A DNA stretch of 49,110 bases from Bacillus swezeyi (GCF_001969815.1 NZ_MRBK01000018.1:1-49110), one strand, 5' to 3'; shown: positions 9,084 through 16,983, counted from the first letter of the stretch. Notes: generated from the letters alone by a model not told the origin. Made by a program: numbers and translations.

Positions 9084-9545
9084 TTAAAAATAGCTTTCAC
9101 CGAGCTTCTTGAATACGGGTTTTGTCGAAGGCCGCTTTCTGTTGGTGACGAGCGGTTTTTCTTTCATTCCCGTGTAGTTTTGAAGAAGCTGTTTGGCTAC
9201 GTTCAAAGACATATGAGCTTTAGGGTTCCGATACGAATGATTTAGTGTACCTAAGTGCGGAAGATTTACGAAGTCTTCTTTAGTTGGAGGCATGTGAAAA
9301 AAGTAGTCTCCGAGAGAAATCAGCACATCTGACTGCTGCTGGCTGAATCTTGGGTTTTTTGAAAAGTGAAGTCCTACCTTTTTACCTTTTCCTTCGTTGA
9401 CCAGCTTTTGTAAAGCTTTCTTTTTCAGGACATACAGGTATTTGGGATTAGTTGCGGTTTTGGCATGGCGATTGACTGTGTAAATCGCTTTTGAAAGGTT
9501 CTCAATCGTTGGCTTTAATTCTTTAGTATGATTATGGTCGTCCAT
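9084..9545 (-). CDS. ykyB: YkyB family protein of unknown function
   Basis: Cytoplasmic, basic protein of 153 residues that matches my memory of B. subtilis YkyB almost throughout (AIYTVNRHAKTA, SKNPRFSQQQSDVLISLGDY). No catalytic motif or membrane segment is visible, and no function is established. Two starts are possible. ATG 9545 (MDDHN...) has AGGAG 7 bp upstream and agrees with the B. subtilis N terminus. ATG 9563 adds six residues behind a stronger but more distant AGGAGGTGAT. Convergent with cheV. Confidence 0.88.
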   Translation of the reverse strand: MDDHNHTKELKPTIENLSKAIYTVNRHAKTATNPKYLYVLKKKALQKLVNEGKGKKVGLHFSKNPRFSQQQSDVLISLGDYFFHMPPTKEDFVNLPHLGTLNHSYRNPKAHMSLNVAKQLLQNYTGMKEKPLVTNRKRPSTKPVFKKLGESYF

Positions 9546-9646
9546 TTTTTCTCTCCTATCCATTCGTTCCTCATCACCTCCTAAAGATGTAAGGCTTATG
9601 TCTAAATTATACGAAATACAAAAGAAAATGCAAATATATCATAGAA

Positions 9647-9680
9647 AAAACGCGCGAATTTTTAATGAATCGCGCGTTTT
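9647..9680 (-). terminator. Terminator of ykuC
   Basis: Perfect 11-bp stem AAAACGCGCGA / TCGCGCGTTTT with a 12-nt loop, just past the ykuC stop on the minus strand. Confidence 0.85.
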
Positions 9681-9684
9681 CGCC

Positions 9685-10986
9685 TTATAAAACTGAGTTT
9701 ATTTTTGTTTTTGTATTTTTTTGTCTCTTCAATGAAGATTGGATGTCGATTTCCGTGCTCTCGGCGCTTAATTTAGGCAAGGCGATAAAATAATATAACG
9801 CAGCCAGCAGAATAACTCCCGCCAATCCGTAATATATATAATCTACATCGGTAATGATGCTTGGAAATAAGACAGCGATCAGACCAAGAGCCGAGGATTG
9901 CGCCAGCATTGTGAGCGGATCCGTCCAGCCGCTGACCCTTCCCATCAGCTTCGGATGAACGATTTTAGGTATCCATCCTCCAAGGGCTGTATTGACCGGG
10001 CCGATGCATATCCCGGCCAAAAACGCAGCCAAATAATATACAGGCAAATGATCTGTAAACCCAAGCAGAATAATAAATATTCCAGCGATAAAAATCGGCA
10101 CCGACATCATATATTCCGGTTTCACCTTTTTTTCAAGCAGAGCGGCGACGGCGATCCCGGTCAAAAGTCCGATACCAAGAACGATTGTAAAAAGCGATGT
10201 ATGCCACTCATAACTGTCGGGGGACAGCTCATACTTCATTTTAAACATCGGCAGGACCGAAAGCCCTCCGCTTACAAGCCCGAAAACAAAATATCCGAAC
10301 ACGAGAGAGGTCAGCAGTTTATTTTTTAATATATAAACGATGCCTTCCTTAAAATCGTGCATTGAATCTTTGATGGTGATGTTTGTCCAGCCTTTTTTCC
10401 CATTTGGCTGCCGCGCTTCAAGCGGAATATCGCATGAGCGGATCAAAAAGCCGGAAACAATAAAGCTGATCAAATCGAGAGCGATCGCTCCATGCAGGCC
10501 GATCGTCTTATACATAAAGGCTCCCAGCCCTACGCCGAACAGCATGAATAAGCTGAAAAGCATTTGATTAAGCCCGGCCGCTTTGGCATATTGATCTTTT
10601 CTCAAAATCGCCTGAACCAAACTGGCTTCAGCCGGATAGAAAAATTTTGTCACCGCGCTTCTGATAAACAGAATGAAAAACACAAGCGGTATGATTTGCA
10701 GATATAAAACAAAAAAGAGAACGACAGTCAAACCCGCTCTGATCCAGTCACAGTTTTCCGCTACCTTCTTGCGGTCAAAACGGTCAGCGACCACCCCGAC
10801 AATAAAGAAAACGAAAATCGTCGGCAAAGAGTACATCAGCTCGGCGATTGTCGTATATGCCGGCTGGCTGCTGAATCGGTCGAGCAAGAAAAAAGCGAAA
10901 GCCATATTTCCAACTGTCGTTCCCATTTGAGAAGCGAAAGCTGCGAAAAAAAGTCGGACGAAATTACGATTTTTAAAAATATCCAT
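9685..10986 (-). CDS. ykuC: MFS transporter YkuC
   Basis: 433 residues with about 12 membrane segments, in the MefA/drug-efflux branch of the major facilitator superfamily. GVVADRFDRKKVAE between segments 2 and 3 is the family signature loop. A Lys-rich cytoplasmic tail follows the last helix. YkuC of B. subtilis has been linked to macrolide efflux by similarity only; the substrate is not evident here. ATG at 10986 follows AAGGAGCGTAT. The gene runs in the same direction as ykuD and ykuE but has its own terminator. Confidence 0.88.
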   Translation of the reverse strand: MDIFKNRNFVRLFFAAFASQMGTTVGNMAFAFFLLDRFSSQPAYTTIAELMYSLPTIFVFFIVGVVADRFDRKKVAENCDWIRAGLTVVLFFVLYLQIIPLVFFILFIRSAVTKFFYPAEASLVQAILRKDQYAKAAGLNQMLFSLFMLFGVGLGAFMYKTIGLHGAIALDLISFIVSGFLIRSCDIPLEARQPNGKKGWTNITIKDSMHDFKEGIVYILKNKLLTSLVFGYFVFGLVSGGLSVLPMFKMKYELSPDSYEWHTSLFTIVLGIGLLTGIAVAALLEKKVKPEYMMSVPIFIAGIFIILLGFTDHLPVYYLAAFLAGICIGPVNTALGGWIPKIVHPKLMGRVSGWTDPLTMLAQSSALGLIAVLFPSIITDVDYIYYGLAGVILLAALYYFIALPKLSAESTEIDIQSSLKRQKNTKTKINSVL

Positions 10987-11073
10987 ATATACGCTCCTTA
11001 CCCTAAAGGTCCCACTATATCTTAATATAAGACTTTATAATGTTCAAATTTGTTTTTCCTGGAATGTCATGAC

Positions 11074-11571
11074 TTATGGTGTAATGGACACTCGGGTTCC
11101 GTTAGGCACGATAGAAGCAAGTTCCACAACATCCTGATTGTGCATGCGGATACATCCTCTTGAAACAGCTTTGCCAATTGACGCAGGGTTATTCGTCCCA
11201 TGGATGCCGTAATGTTGTTTTGACAGGCTTAACCAATAGGCGCCGAAAGGTCCGCCCGGATTTGGCTGCCGGTTGACAATGACAAATTCACCTCTTGGCG
11301 TTTGTGTAAGGATTTTTCCGACGGCAATCGGATATGTTTTCATCAATCTGTTCTGATCAAACAATTGCAGGGTTCTGGCGCTGAGAGAAACGACAATCCG
11401 ATAAGGGATGGTATCCGGATCTCTGATCTCGGGGATGATAATGGTCTGGCCGGCATTGACCCGGCCGCCGTTCAAACCTGGATTTGCCCGAACAAGTGCA
11501 TCGCGCGATGTTCGAAAATCGAGGGCGATGCTTTCCAGTGTTTCTCCCGGCTTTACTTGATACTTTAGCAA
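11074..11571 (-). CDS. ykuD: LysM L,D-transpeptidase YkuD
   Basis: Cross-links or remodels peptidoglycan through an active-site cysteine instead of a serine. An N-terminal LysM domain (about residues 1-48) is followed by the YkuD catalytic domain (about 55-163). The signature runs from HGTNNP (His124) to SRGCIRMHN, where Cys140 is the nucleophile. No signal peptide is visible, as in B. subtilis, where the protein is spore-associated. The start is a TTG at 11571 (165 aa, MLKYQVK...). The ATG four codons upstream sits directly against AAGGAG, and the homologue starts at the equivalent of this TTG. Lies 188 bp downstream of ykuE on the same strand. Confidence 0.93.
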   Translation of the reverse strand: MLKYQVKPGETLESIALDFRTSRDALVRANPGLNGGRVNAGQTIIIPEIRDPDTIPYRIVVSLSARTLQLFDQNRLMKTYPIAVGKILTQTPRGEFVIVNRQPNPGGPFGAYWLSLSKQHYGIHGTNNPASIGKAVSRGCIRMHNQDVVELASIVPNGTRVSITP

Positions 11572-11600
11572 TGTTAATAACATCTCCTTTTCAGCAAAAC

Positions 11601-11646
11601 GAAAAAGGAGCCTTTTCCGCTGCTTATATATAGACGGAAAGAGGCT
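11601..11646 (-). terminator. Hairpin between ykuE and ykuD
   Basis: On the minus strand AGCCTCTTTCCG can pair with CGGAAAAGGCT across a 15-nt AT-rich loop, followed by CCTTTTTCG. It probably ends the ykuE transcript or attenuates read-through into ykuD. Confidence 0.5.
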
Positions 11647-11758
11647 GTGGAAGTTTCGTTTTTTTTATTAAGATGAGGTTAAAAGGAGCGGGAATTTTTT
11701 CTATTTTTCTTAATGTATGCAGATACATCTCTTTTTGAGCCGAAGGACCAGTTATAAT

Positions 11759-12616
11759 TTACTGTGATTCCAATTGAAATACGGTAATTTCGGGCTTTGA
11801 CAGAAAACGGAGGGGCAGCCTCGTTGTTCCGATACCGCGATTGACGTAGATTTTCATTCCGTCACGCTCATACATCCCTTCCGTATAAATTTCTCCGTAT
11901 GGAGGGGTGATCAGGGGACCGAATACAGGGAGCTGGACCTGTCCTCCATGGGTATGTCCCGATATTTGCAGATTGACGGGGTAATCCTTTGCTGTTAATG
12001 CAGCATCGGGTTCATGGACAAGCAAAATCGAAAATGCCTTTTCGCTCAGTTTGGAGAGAATGGCTTCATAGTTTGGTTTGCCGAGCATTAAATCATCGAG
12101 TGAAGCCAGCTCGATCATGCTGCCGTCGATCAATTCAAGTGTCATAAAGTCATTTCGCATGACGCGAAAACCGGCGGAGGCCATTAGTGTCTGATAGACT
12201 TTTGTCCCGTAGCCGCCGTGATCATGATTGCCGTAAATCGCGATCTTTCCGTAAGGGGCGCTGAGCTTTTTCAATGCTTGTACAGCCCGCTCATGGTCTT
12301 GAAAGTGATGCGGTTTATCAATTAAATCGCCGCTGAATACGATGAGATCCGGGTTGAGGCGATTCACTTGATGGACGATATCCATTAGCTCGTCTGCTGT
12401 AAAGTATTCGCTTAAATGGGTGTCGCTGAACTGGACGATCCGAAATTTGTCAAACCCTTTAGGAATCAGCGGGTGTTTGATGGGAATAACATTTGTCTCA
12501 AGCATGTGCGGTTCAAGATAACGGGCATAGCCAAAGCCCCCCGCTGTCGTTAAAATGCCTGCTGCGGTCAGGCCTAGAAGCCCTTTTAGAAAATGTCTTC
12601 TGGACAGATTTTTCAT
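11759..12616 (-). CDS. ykuE: Tat-exported metallophosphoesterase YkuE
   Basis: 285-residue calcineurin-like phosphoesterase. The N terminus MKNLSRRHFLKG is a twin-arginine signal followed by a hydrophobic stretch; B. subtilis YkuE is a known TatAyCy substrate retained at the wall. Metal-binding motifs in order: FSDTHLS, FSGDLIDKP, YGNHDHG, LLVHEPD and ISGHTHGGQ, a complete set for a di-metal centre. ATG at 12616 lies 10 bp behind AAAGG; a TTG two codons upstream is less likely. The substrate is unknown. Confidence 0.92.
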   Translation of the reverse strand: MKNLSRRHFLKGLLGLTAAGILTTAGGFGYARYLEPHMLETNVIPIKHPLIPKGFDKFRIVQFSDTHLSEYFTADELMDIVHQVNRLNPDLIVFSGDLIDKPHHFQDHERAVQALKKLSAPYGKIAIYGNHDHGGYGTKVYQTLMASAGFRVMRNDFMTLELIDGSMIELASLDDLMLGKPNYEAILSKLSEKAFSILLVHEPDAALTAKDYPVNLQISGHTHGGQVQLPVFGPLITPPYGEIYTEGMYERDGMKIYVNRGIGTTRLPLRFLSKPEITVFQLESQ

Positions 12617-12687
12617 AATCAACCAACCTTTAATAGAATCACTACATTATATCATCTGAGAGAGCCAATCAGGACAATCCGCGAGTT

Positions 12688-12717
12688 TTGTTAATTTTTT
12701 TTAACCGATATGATAAA
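12688..12717 (+). promoter_or_regulatory. Putative promoter of fadH
   Basis: TTGTTA (12688-12693) precedes GATAAA (12712-12717) by 18 bp, or TATGAT (12709-12714) by 15 bp. Either would start transcription within the FadR palindrome just downstream. A moderate match. Confidence 0.4.
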
Positions 12718-12725
12718 CTATAGAT

Positions 12726-12743
12726 TGAATGAATACTCATTCA
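12726..12743. promoter_or_regulatory. FadR operator of fadH
   Basis: TGAATGAATACTCATTCA has two perfect 7-bp arms (TGAATGA / TCATTCA) and matches the Bacillus FadR consensus. It sits at the expected transcription start, where FadR binding would block initiation until long-chain acyl-CoA releases it. Confidence 0.85.
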
Positions 12744-12760
12744 TGACAAGGGGGATGAAT

Positions 12761-13525
12761 ATGGATAGAAAAGTTGTAATCGTTACCGGCGGATCGAACG
12801 GAATGGGAAAAGCGATTGCCAAAAAGCAGGCTGAAGAGGGCTGGAATGTGATGATTGCGGGGAGAACACAAGAAACGCTTGAAGCTGCAAAAGAAGAAAT
12901 CGAAACATTTGCAGGACAAGTCGCGATATGCCAAATGGATGTCCGATCGGCTGAAGGTGTAGAACAGATGATAAATGAAACGTCCGCCCGGTTCGGCACG
13001 ATAGACGCTTTGGTGAACAATGCGGCGGGCAATTTTATCTGTCCGGCAGAAAAGCTGTCAGTCAACGGGTGGAAGGCTGTCATCGACATCGTTTTAAATG
13101 GAACATTTTTTTGCAGCCAGGCGGCCGGTCGATATTGGATCAAACATCAGAAAAATGGCCAGATTTTAAATATGGCGGCGACCTATGCATGGGGCGCCGG
13201 TGCCGGCGTCGTTCATTCCGCGGCCGCAAAAGCCGGCGTGCTTTCTTTGACGAGAACGCTGGCCGTCGAGTGGGGGAGGACACACGGCATCAGGGTCAAT
13301 GCGATTGCACCGGGACCGATTGAAAGGACGGGCGGAGCGGAAAAGCTGTTCGAATCGGAAGAGGCGGTTCTTTCGACGATTAAAAGCGTTCCTTTGGAAA
13401 GGCTCGGTACGCCTGAAGAAATCGCTGGGCTTGCCTCTTTTTTGCTGTCTGAACAAGCCGGGTATATCAACGGGGAGTGTGTGACGATGGACGGCGGACA
13501 ATGGCTTAACACCCGGCCGTTTTAA
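12761..13525 (+). CDS. fadH: 2,4-dienoyl-CoA reductase FadH (SDR family)
   Basis: Cytoplasmic NADPH-dependent reductase needed to beta-oxidise unsaturated fatty acids. It is 254 residues long with TGGSNGMG as the dinucleotide loop, NNAAG, and a YINGE...MDGG C-terminal region. The usual YxxxK is replaced by HSAAAK, so the lysine is kept and the tyrosine missing, as in some dienoyl-CoA reductases. ATG 12761 lies 6 bp after AAGGGGG; the ATG at 12755 touches that site. A FadR operator precedes it. In B. subtilis ykuG and ykuH follow; they are not here. Confidence 0.93.
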   Translation: MDRKVVIVTGGSNGMGKAIAKKQAEEGWNVMIAGRTQETLEAAKEEIETFAGQVAICQMDVRSAEGVEQMINETSARFGTIDALVNNAAGNFICPAEKLSVNGWKAVIDIVLNGTFFCSQAAGRYWIKHQKNGQILNMAATYAWGAGAGVVHSAAAKAGVLSLTRTLAVEWGRTHGIRVNAIAPGPIERTGGAEKLFESEEAVLSTIKSVPLERLGTPEEIAGLASFLLSEQAGYINGECVTMDGGQWLNTRPF

Positions 13526-13554
13526 GATTTCAAATTTTAAGGTGCGAGCCGGTA

Positions 13555-13563
13555 TGGTATAAT
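13555..13563 (+). promoter_or_regulatory. Extended -10 promoter of ykuI
   Basis: TGGTATAAT is a perfect extended -10 (TGnTATAAT). The -35 region 17 bp upstream (TTTTAA) is weak. It lies 31 bp before the ykuI start. Confidence 0.6.
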
Positions 13564-13593
13564 CATACAAAGATGAGAAGCAGGTGATATGCC

Positions 13594-14815
13594 ATGTTGG
13601 ATCCACTCGATATTTTAACAAACATTGAAGATGTCACTCCACACTATCAGCCCATTTTCAGTGCTGAAGAGCAGAAGATAATCGGCTATGAAGTGCTGGG
13701 GCGCATTGAGGTAGAATCCGAAGTTCAGAGTCTTGGGCCTTTTTTCTCTGATCCTTCCATTCCTGAAGAATATAAGACAGAGGTCGATCTCAGAGTGATC
13801 CGTCAGGCGCTTGATCATTTTTTAGACAGTGAACGCGACCTTTTGATCTTTATTAATCAAGATGCAAAATGTGCTGATGATGGATCACGGAGAATCGTTC
13901 CTCGACCTTTTGATGGAGTATCGCGAAAAGGGGCTCGAACTGGACCGTTTCGTCATTGAAATTACCGAGCAGCATTTTGAAGGGGATATTGAGCAGCTGC
14001 ATCATTTGCTGACGTACTACCGTACATACGGCATTAAAGTGGCTGTTGATAATATCGGAAAAGGAAGCAGCAATCTCGACAGAATCGCGCTTCTTTCCCC
14101 TGATCTGCTAAAGATCGACCTTCAGCCGCTCAAGATGTCTTCCCCTTCGCCTTCCTATGAATATGTGCTTTACAGCATCTCATTACTTGCCAGAAAAATC
14201 GGCGCCGCTTTACTCTATGAAGATATCGAGGCGAACTTTCAGCTTCAGTATGCCTGGAGAAACGGAGGCCGCTTTTTTCAGGGGCAGTATCTGCAATTGC
14301 CGGGGGCACAGTTTGTCGAACGGGATTTACTGAAGGATCGGTTAAAGGCGGAGTTTCATCAATTTATCGCCCATGAGAAAAAGAAGCTTGAGATCCTCTA
14401 TGATCACTCGGAAAAGTTTTATAAAAGGGTTCATCAGCTTGTCACTTCAATTAAAAAAACGAGTCAAACAGATGATGATTTTCTCTTAACCCTTGGTAAA
14501 GAACTGACCGACTGCAGCTTCAGAATTTACATGTGCAATGGAGACGGTGTACAGCTGACCAAAAACGTATTCAAGAATGGCGGAGCATGGGTTTTTCAGC
14601 CTGAGTACATCGGCAAAAACTGGAGCTGGCGTCCGTATTTCTTAGAGAACATTATGAGAATGCGAACGATGAGAAAAGGATTTTTCAGCGATTTGTACAG
14701 CGACATTGAAACAGGAGAAATGATCAGAACGTTTTCTTATCCGATGGATGAAGAGCTGTATCTGTTCATTGACCTGTCCTACTCTTATTTATATGAACAG
14801 GATGGTTTAATTTGA
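13594..14815 (+). pseudogene. ykuI: EAL-domain protein YkuI, interrupted by a +1 frameshift
   Basis: YkuI binds c-di-GMP through an EAL domain and has a C-terminal PAS-like (CACHE-like) domain. Here the reading frame from ATG 13594 (MLDPLDILTNIEDV) is in register up to FINQDA and then diverges. The rest continues one frame over as NVLMMDHGESFLDLL. Removing one A from the AAAA run at 13866-13869 restores a single frame of about 406 codons, the usual length. Downstream of the slip the EAL core (FVIEITEQHF, AVDNIG, DLLKIDL) and the C-terminal domain are intact to FIDLSYSYLYEQDGLI. As read, translation stops at 13959. The downstream half has an internal ATG at 13862 but no ribosome site. Either a real null allele or a base-calling error. 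Confidence 0.88.
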
Positions 14816-14839
14816 AAAGCGGCGACAAAGCCGCTTTTT
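14815..14839 (+). terminator. Terminator of ykuI
   Basis: AAAAGCGGC / GCCGCTTTT with a GACAAA loop and a T run, overlapping the last base of the ykuI stop. Confidence 0.88.
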
Positions 14840-14926
14840 CTTTTGGAAAAAATGAATCTTTGAAGGTTTATTTTGCGTATATAACGGTAATGAGGAAATA
14901 TATATGCTAAAAAAGAGGTGACTCAT

Positions 14927-15556
14927 ATGAAGAACGTTTGGTTCTCCCTTATCAGCATGCTTTTAGCCGCTATGGCCTTTTTTCATCATTCAGATGCAGC
15001 ACAGGCAAGTGAAAAGCCGACAAGGGAATCGCTGTTTGAGACCCTTGAATCGATATCAGCTGTTCATGAGAGGCTGACGGAAAAAGAAAGAACGAAAAAA
15101 GACATGATTTCCCTTTTAGAGCCTTATATGGAGCATGATTTTGCAGCCCGGTATGTAGACGCGAATGCCTTTAAGGATGAGAAAGGCTGGATTTTTTACG
15201 GAACTGACGCACCGGAGCTGGCGATTCCGTTCTTCAGCTATGATGAGAAAACAAAAGTCGCAGAGGCTGATGGACATTATACGGTATATGAGTTTATCGG
15301 ACATCAAAACGGAGGGCCGGTCTCCTATGATAATGATTATTTGACAGTCACCATAAAGAACAAAGAAGGAAGCTTCAAAGTCGCGAATATCGGTCAAACT
15401 GACACAAGGCCGTCCGGAAACGAGATTTTGCCGGAAAAAGCTTCGGAAGAAAAACAAAACCCAGAATTTTTTGAAAGCGGGCGGTCAGAAAAAGAACCCG
15501 CATTTCCGCTTTTTGTGATTGATTTTAACTGGTCATTGGCTGGTTTTTTGCAATAA
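14927..15556 (+). CDS. Predicted secreted protein of unknown function (209 aa)
   Basis: I do not recognise the family with confidence. The N terminus (MKNVWFSLISMLLAAMAFF) is a signal peptide, with a likely cleavage after AQA near residue 27-28. The mature part is hydrophilic and charged. A helical segment (ESLFETLESISAVHERL) is followed by a region rich in aromatic and beta-type sequence (WIFYGTDAPELAIPFFSY, YTVYEFIG). No catalytic motif or cysteine is visible. ATG 14927 lies 6 bp after AAAGAGGTG; the in-frame GTG at 14918 is part of that ribosome site. It sits between ykuI and fsrA, a place where I recall no gene in B. subtilis. Confidence 0.75.
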   Translation: MKNVWFSLISMLLAAMAFFHHSDAAQASEKPTRESLFETLESISAVHERLTEKERTKKDMISLLEPYMEHDFAARYVDANAFKDEKGWIFYGTDAPELAIPFFSYDEKTKVAEADGHYTVYEFIGHQNGGPVSYDNDYLTVTIKNKEGSFKVANIGQTDTRPSGNEILPEKASEEKQNPEFFESGRSEKEPAFPLFVIDFNWSLAGFLQ

Positions 15557-15578
15557 AAAAAGAATTTGAAGAAAACAG

Positions 15579-15607
15579 TTGACAATGATAGTGATAATCA
15601 TTATCAT
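15579..15607 (+). promoter_or_regulatory. Promoter of fsrA with embedded Fur box
   Basis: TTGACA (15579-15584) and TATCAT (15602-15607) have a 17-bp spacer. TGATAATCATTATCA (15592-15606), an exact 7-1-7 Fur box, covers the spacer and -10, so iron-loaded Fur would block RNA polymerase. Confidence 0.9.
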
Positions 15608-15613
15608 TTAACT

Positions 15614-15697
15614 ATAGAGAGATGAACCTCTCTGTTCCCCAACCCCTCTATCAGATCAAGATTTAAAAAACTTGGCGCTGCCCCCGCCAAGTTTTTT
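15614..15697 (+). ncRNA. fsrA: Fur-regulated small RNA FsrA
   Basis: No gene-sized frame follows the Fur-controlled promoter. A transcript beginning about 7 bp after the -10 would hold C-rich single-stranded patches (CCCCAACCCCTC at about 15637-15648) and end in a strong terminator, AACTTGGCG / CGCCAAGTT with a T run (15669-15697). The predicted length is about 84 nt. FsrA of B. subtilis, in the same ykuI-ykuJ interval, is an 84-nt RNA. Its C-rich stretches pair with ribosome sites of iron-using enzymes and repress them when iron is scarce. The exact 5' end is inferred. The identity rests on position, promoter, C-rich seed and terminator together. Confidence 0.9.
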
Positions 15698-15706
15698 ATT
15701 TGCAGA

Positions 15707-15734
15707 AAAGCCTTGGCCATGGCCAAGTTTTTTT
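15707..15734 (+). terminator. Second terminator-like hairpin behind fsrA
   Basis: CTTGGCCATGGCCAAG (15712-15727) is a perfect 16-nt palindrome followed by seven T and preceded by AAAA. Its outer arms repeat the CTTGGC/GCCAAG of the fsrA terminator 15 bp upstream. Confidence 0.6.
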
Positions 15735-15990
15735 GTGTAACCGGAATAAGACAATCAGCATATTCCATAAATCTAACTTATGACCGGCTGCAGCCAAAAA
15801 AACGCTGTTCTCCTCTCTGCAAAAAACATTTTTCATGTATGACATTCCAAAGAAAACTCAAACTATAAAAAGCGGTTTTACTTTTTTCTGATATGAAGAG
15901 GAAAAATGTCATCGGCTGATACTTTGTGGTATGATGCGTGTAGAACTTGTATTATAATTAATACTTGTTGATCCTGAAGTTGTTTTTTTG
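15735..15990 (+). other. Leader region of ykuJ
   Basis: No reading frame or further RNA is supported. A TATAAT at 15953-15958 lies about 50 bp before the ykuJ start but has no clear -35. It may be the ykuJ promoter. Confidence 0.35.
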
Positions 15991-16008
15991 AAAGGAGTCT
16001 TTTCTAGA

Positions 16009-16251
16009 ATGTCACAATTAATGGGTATCATCACGAGACTGCAGAGCCTTCAAGAGACTGCGGAGGCTGCCGGCGAACCGACGCAGCGTTATTTCGAAGT
16101 GAACGGTGAAAAAGTATGCAGTGTAAAATACTTTGAAAAAAACCAAACATTTGAGCTGACAGTTTATCAAAAAGGAGATAAGCCTACGACATTTCCGTTT
16201 GACAACATCGATATGATTTCAATCGAAATCTTTGAACTGCTTCAGCAATAG
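16009..16251 (+). CDS. ykuJ: YkuJ family protein of unknown function
   Basis: Small cytoplasmic protein of 80 residues, nearly identical to what I recall of B. subtilis YkuJ (MGIITRLQSLQETAEAA, VKYFEKNQTFELTVYQKG). No known activity. ATG 16009 is 11 bp after AAAGGAG; the upstream GTG at 15988 precedes that site. The stop overlaps the next gene's ribosome site GGAGGA, which suggests coupled translation of ykuJ, the zinc-ribbon gene and perhaps ykuK. Confidence 0.9.
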   Translation: MSQLMGIITRLQSLQETAEAAGEPTQRYFEVNGEKVCSVKYFEKNQTFELTVYQKGDKPTTFPFDNIDMISIEIFELLQQ

Positions 16252-16262
16252 GAGGATATGCA

Positions 16263-16412
16263 ATGAAAGCTTTTCCAAGCGTTATTTGTCCGCATTGCCG
16301 GCACATGCAGGCTATTGATCAAGTCCTGACAGCCCAGTCCAATCAAAATGTCATTTATTTATGTGACAGCTGCGGATTCAGCTTGAAAAATATACCGACA
16401 AAAAAAGGGTAG
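16263..16412 (+). CDS. Zinc-ribbon microprotein (49 aa)
   Basis: The frame begins at ATG 16263, 6 bp after GGAGGA, and encodes 49 residues. CPHC (9-12) and CDSC (34-37) form a two-knuckle zinc ribbon; the tail KNIPTKKG is basic. No other domain fits. Such ribbons bind one zinc and often nucleic acid or a protein partner, but the target cannot be inferred. Spacing to ykuJ is 11 bp, so they share an mRNA. I believe B. subtilis has a homologue here but do not recall a reliable symbol. Confidence 0.8.
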   Translation: MKAFPSVICPHCRHMQAIDQVLTAQSNQNVIYLCDSCGFSLKNIPTKKG

Positions 16413-16464
16413 CAGAAGAATCGTTCATCTTCGGTGCAGATCATAAATGAAAAGGGGCATTTCA

Positions 16465-16983
16465 ATGGCTGATTCTTTTCTTTTTTACAATCTTTCTGAA
16501 GATCAAATGACATTTTCTGAAGTGATCGGGAGGCTGAAGGCGTTCATTCTCCAAGATCCGCGCGCAAGCTATCTGCTTTCCGTCGGAACGGACTCTCAAA
16601 TCCATCAGAATTGTACAAAGTTTATCACTGCTATTCATTTGCATCGCAAAGGCAAAGGTGCATGGGGCTGTTTAAAAAACACGATCGTGAAAAGACCGAT
16701 ACATAGCCTCAGGGAGAAAATATCGCTGGAAACAGCTTACAGCCAAGAAATTGCAGCATACCTTCTGAATGACTATTTTACCGAAATCACAGATCTGCTT
16801 CTTCCGTTTACAGACGAGGGAGCAGATTTAACCCTTGAGGTTCATTTGGATATCGGAAAAAAAGGGATTACAAAGGATTTAATCCAGGAAATGACGGGAC
16901 GGATTACCTCGATGGGGATCAGTGCCAAAATTAAACCAGACTCCTATACCGCTTCCAGCTACGCGAACCGTTATACAAAATAA
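16465..16983 (+). CDS. ykuK: YkuK family protein, DUF458 (RNase H-like fold predicted)
   Basis: 172 residues, the same length as in B. subtilis. SVGTDSQIHQNCTKFITAIHLH near residue 33 and a later LEVHLDIGKKGITK segment resemble a strand-Asp arrangement of RNase H-like folds, which is the proposed fold of DUF458. Function is not established. ATG 16465 lies 7 bp after AAAAGGGG; an ATG 18 bp upstream precedes that ribosome site. Probably the last gene of the ykuJ transcript. Confidence 0.87.
   Translation: MADSFLFYNLSEDQMTFSEVIGRLKAFILQDPRASYLLSVGTDSQIHQNCTKFITAIHLHRKGKGAWGCLKNTIVKRPIHSLREKISLETAYSQEIAAYLLNDYFTEITDLLLPFTDEGADLTLEVHLDIGKKGITKDLIQEMTGRITSMGISAKIKPDSYTASSYANRYTK

Noticed and set aside
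11601..11660. Sigma-K promoter for ykuD
   Set aside because: A CTATATATA similar to the sigma-K -10 lies in the hairpin loop, but no -35 AC element is at the right distance.
12718..13621. Long minus-strand frames opposite fadH
   Set aside because: Shadows caused by codon bias of fadH; no ribosome sites, and composition unlike real proteins.
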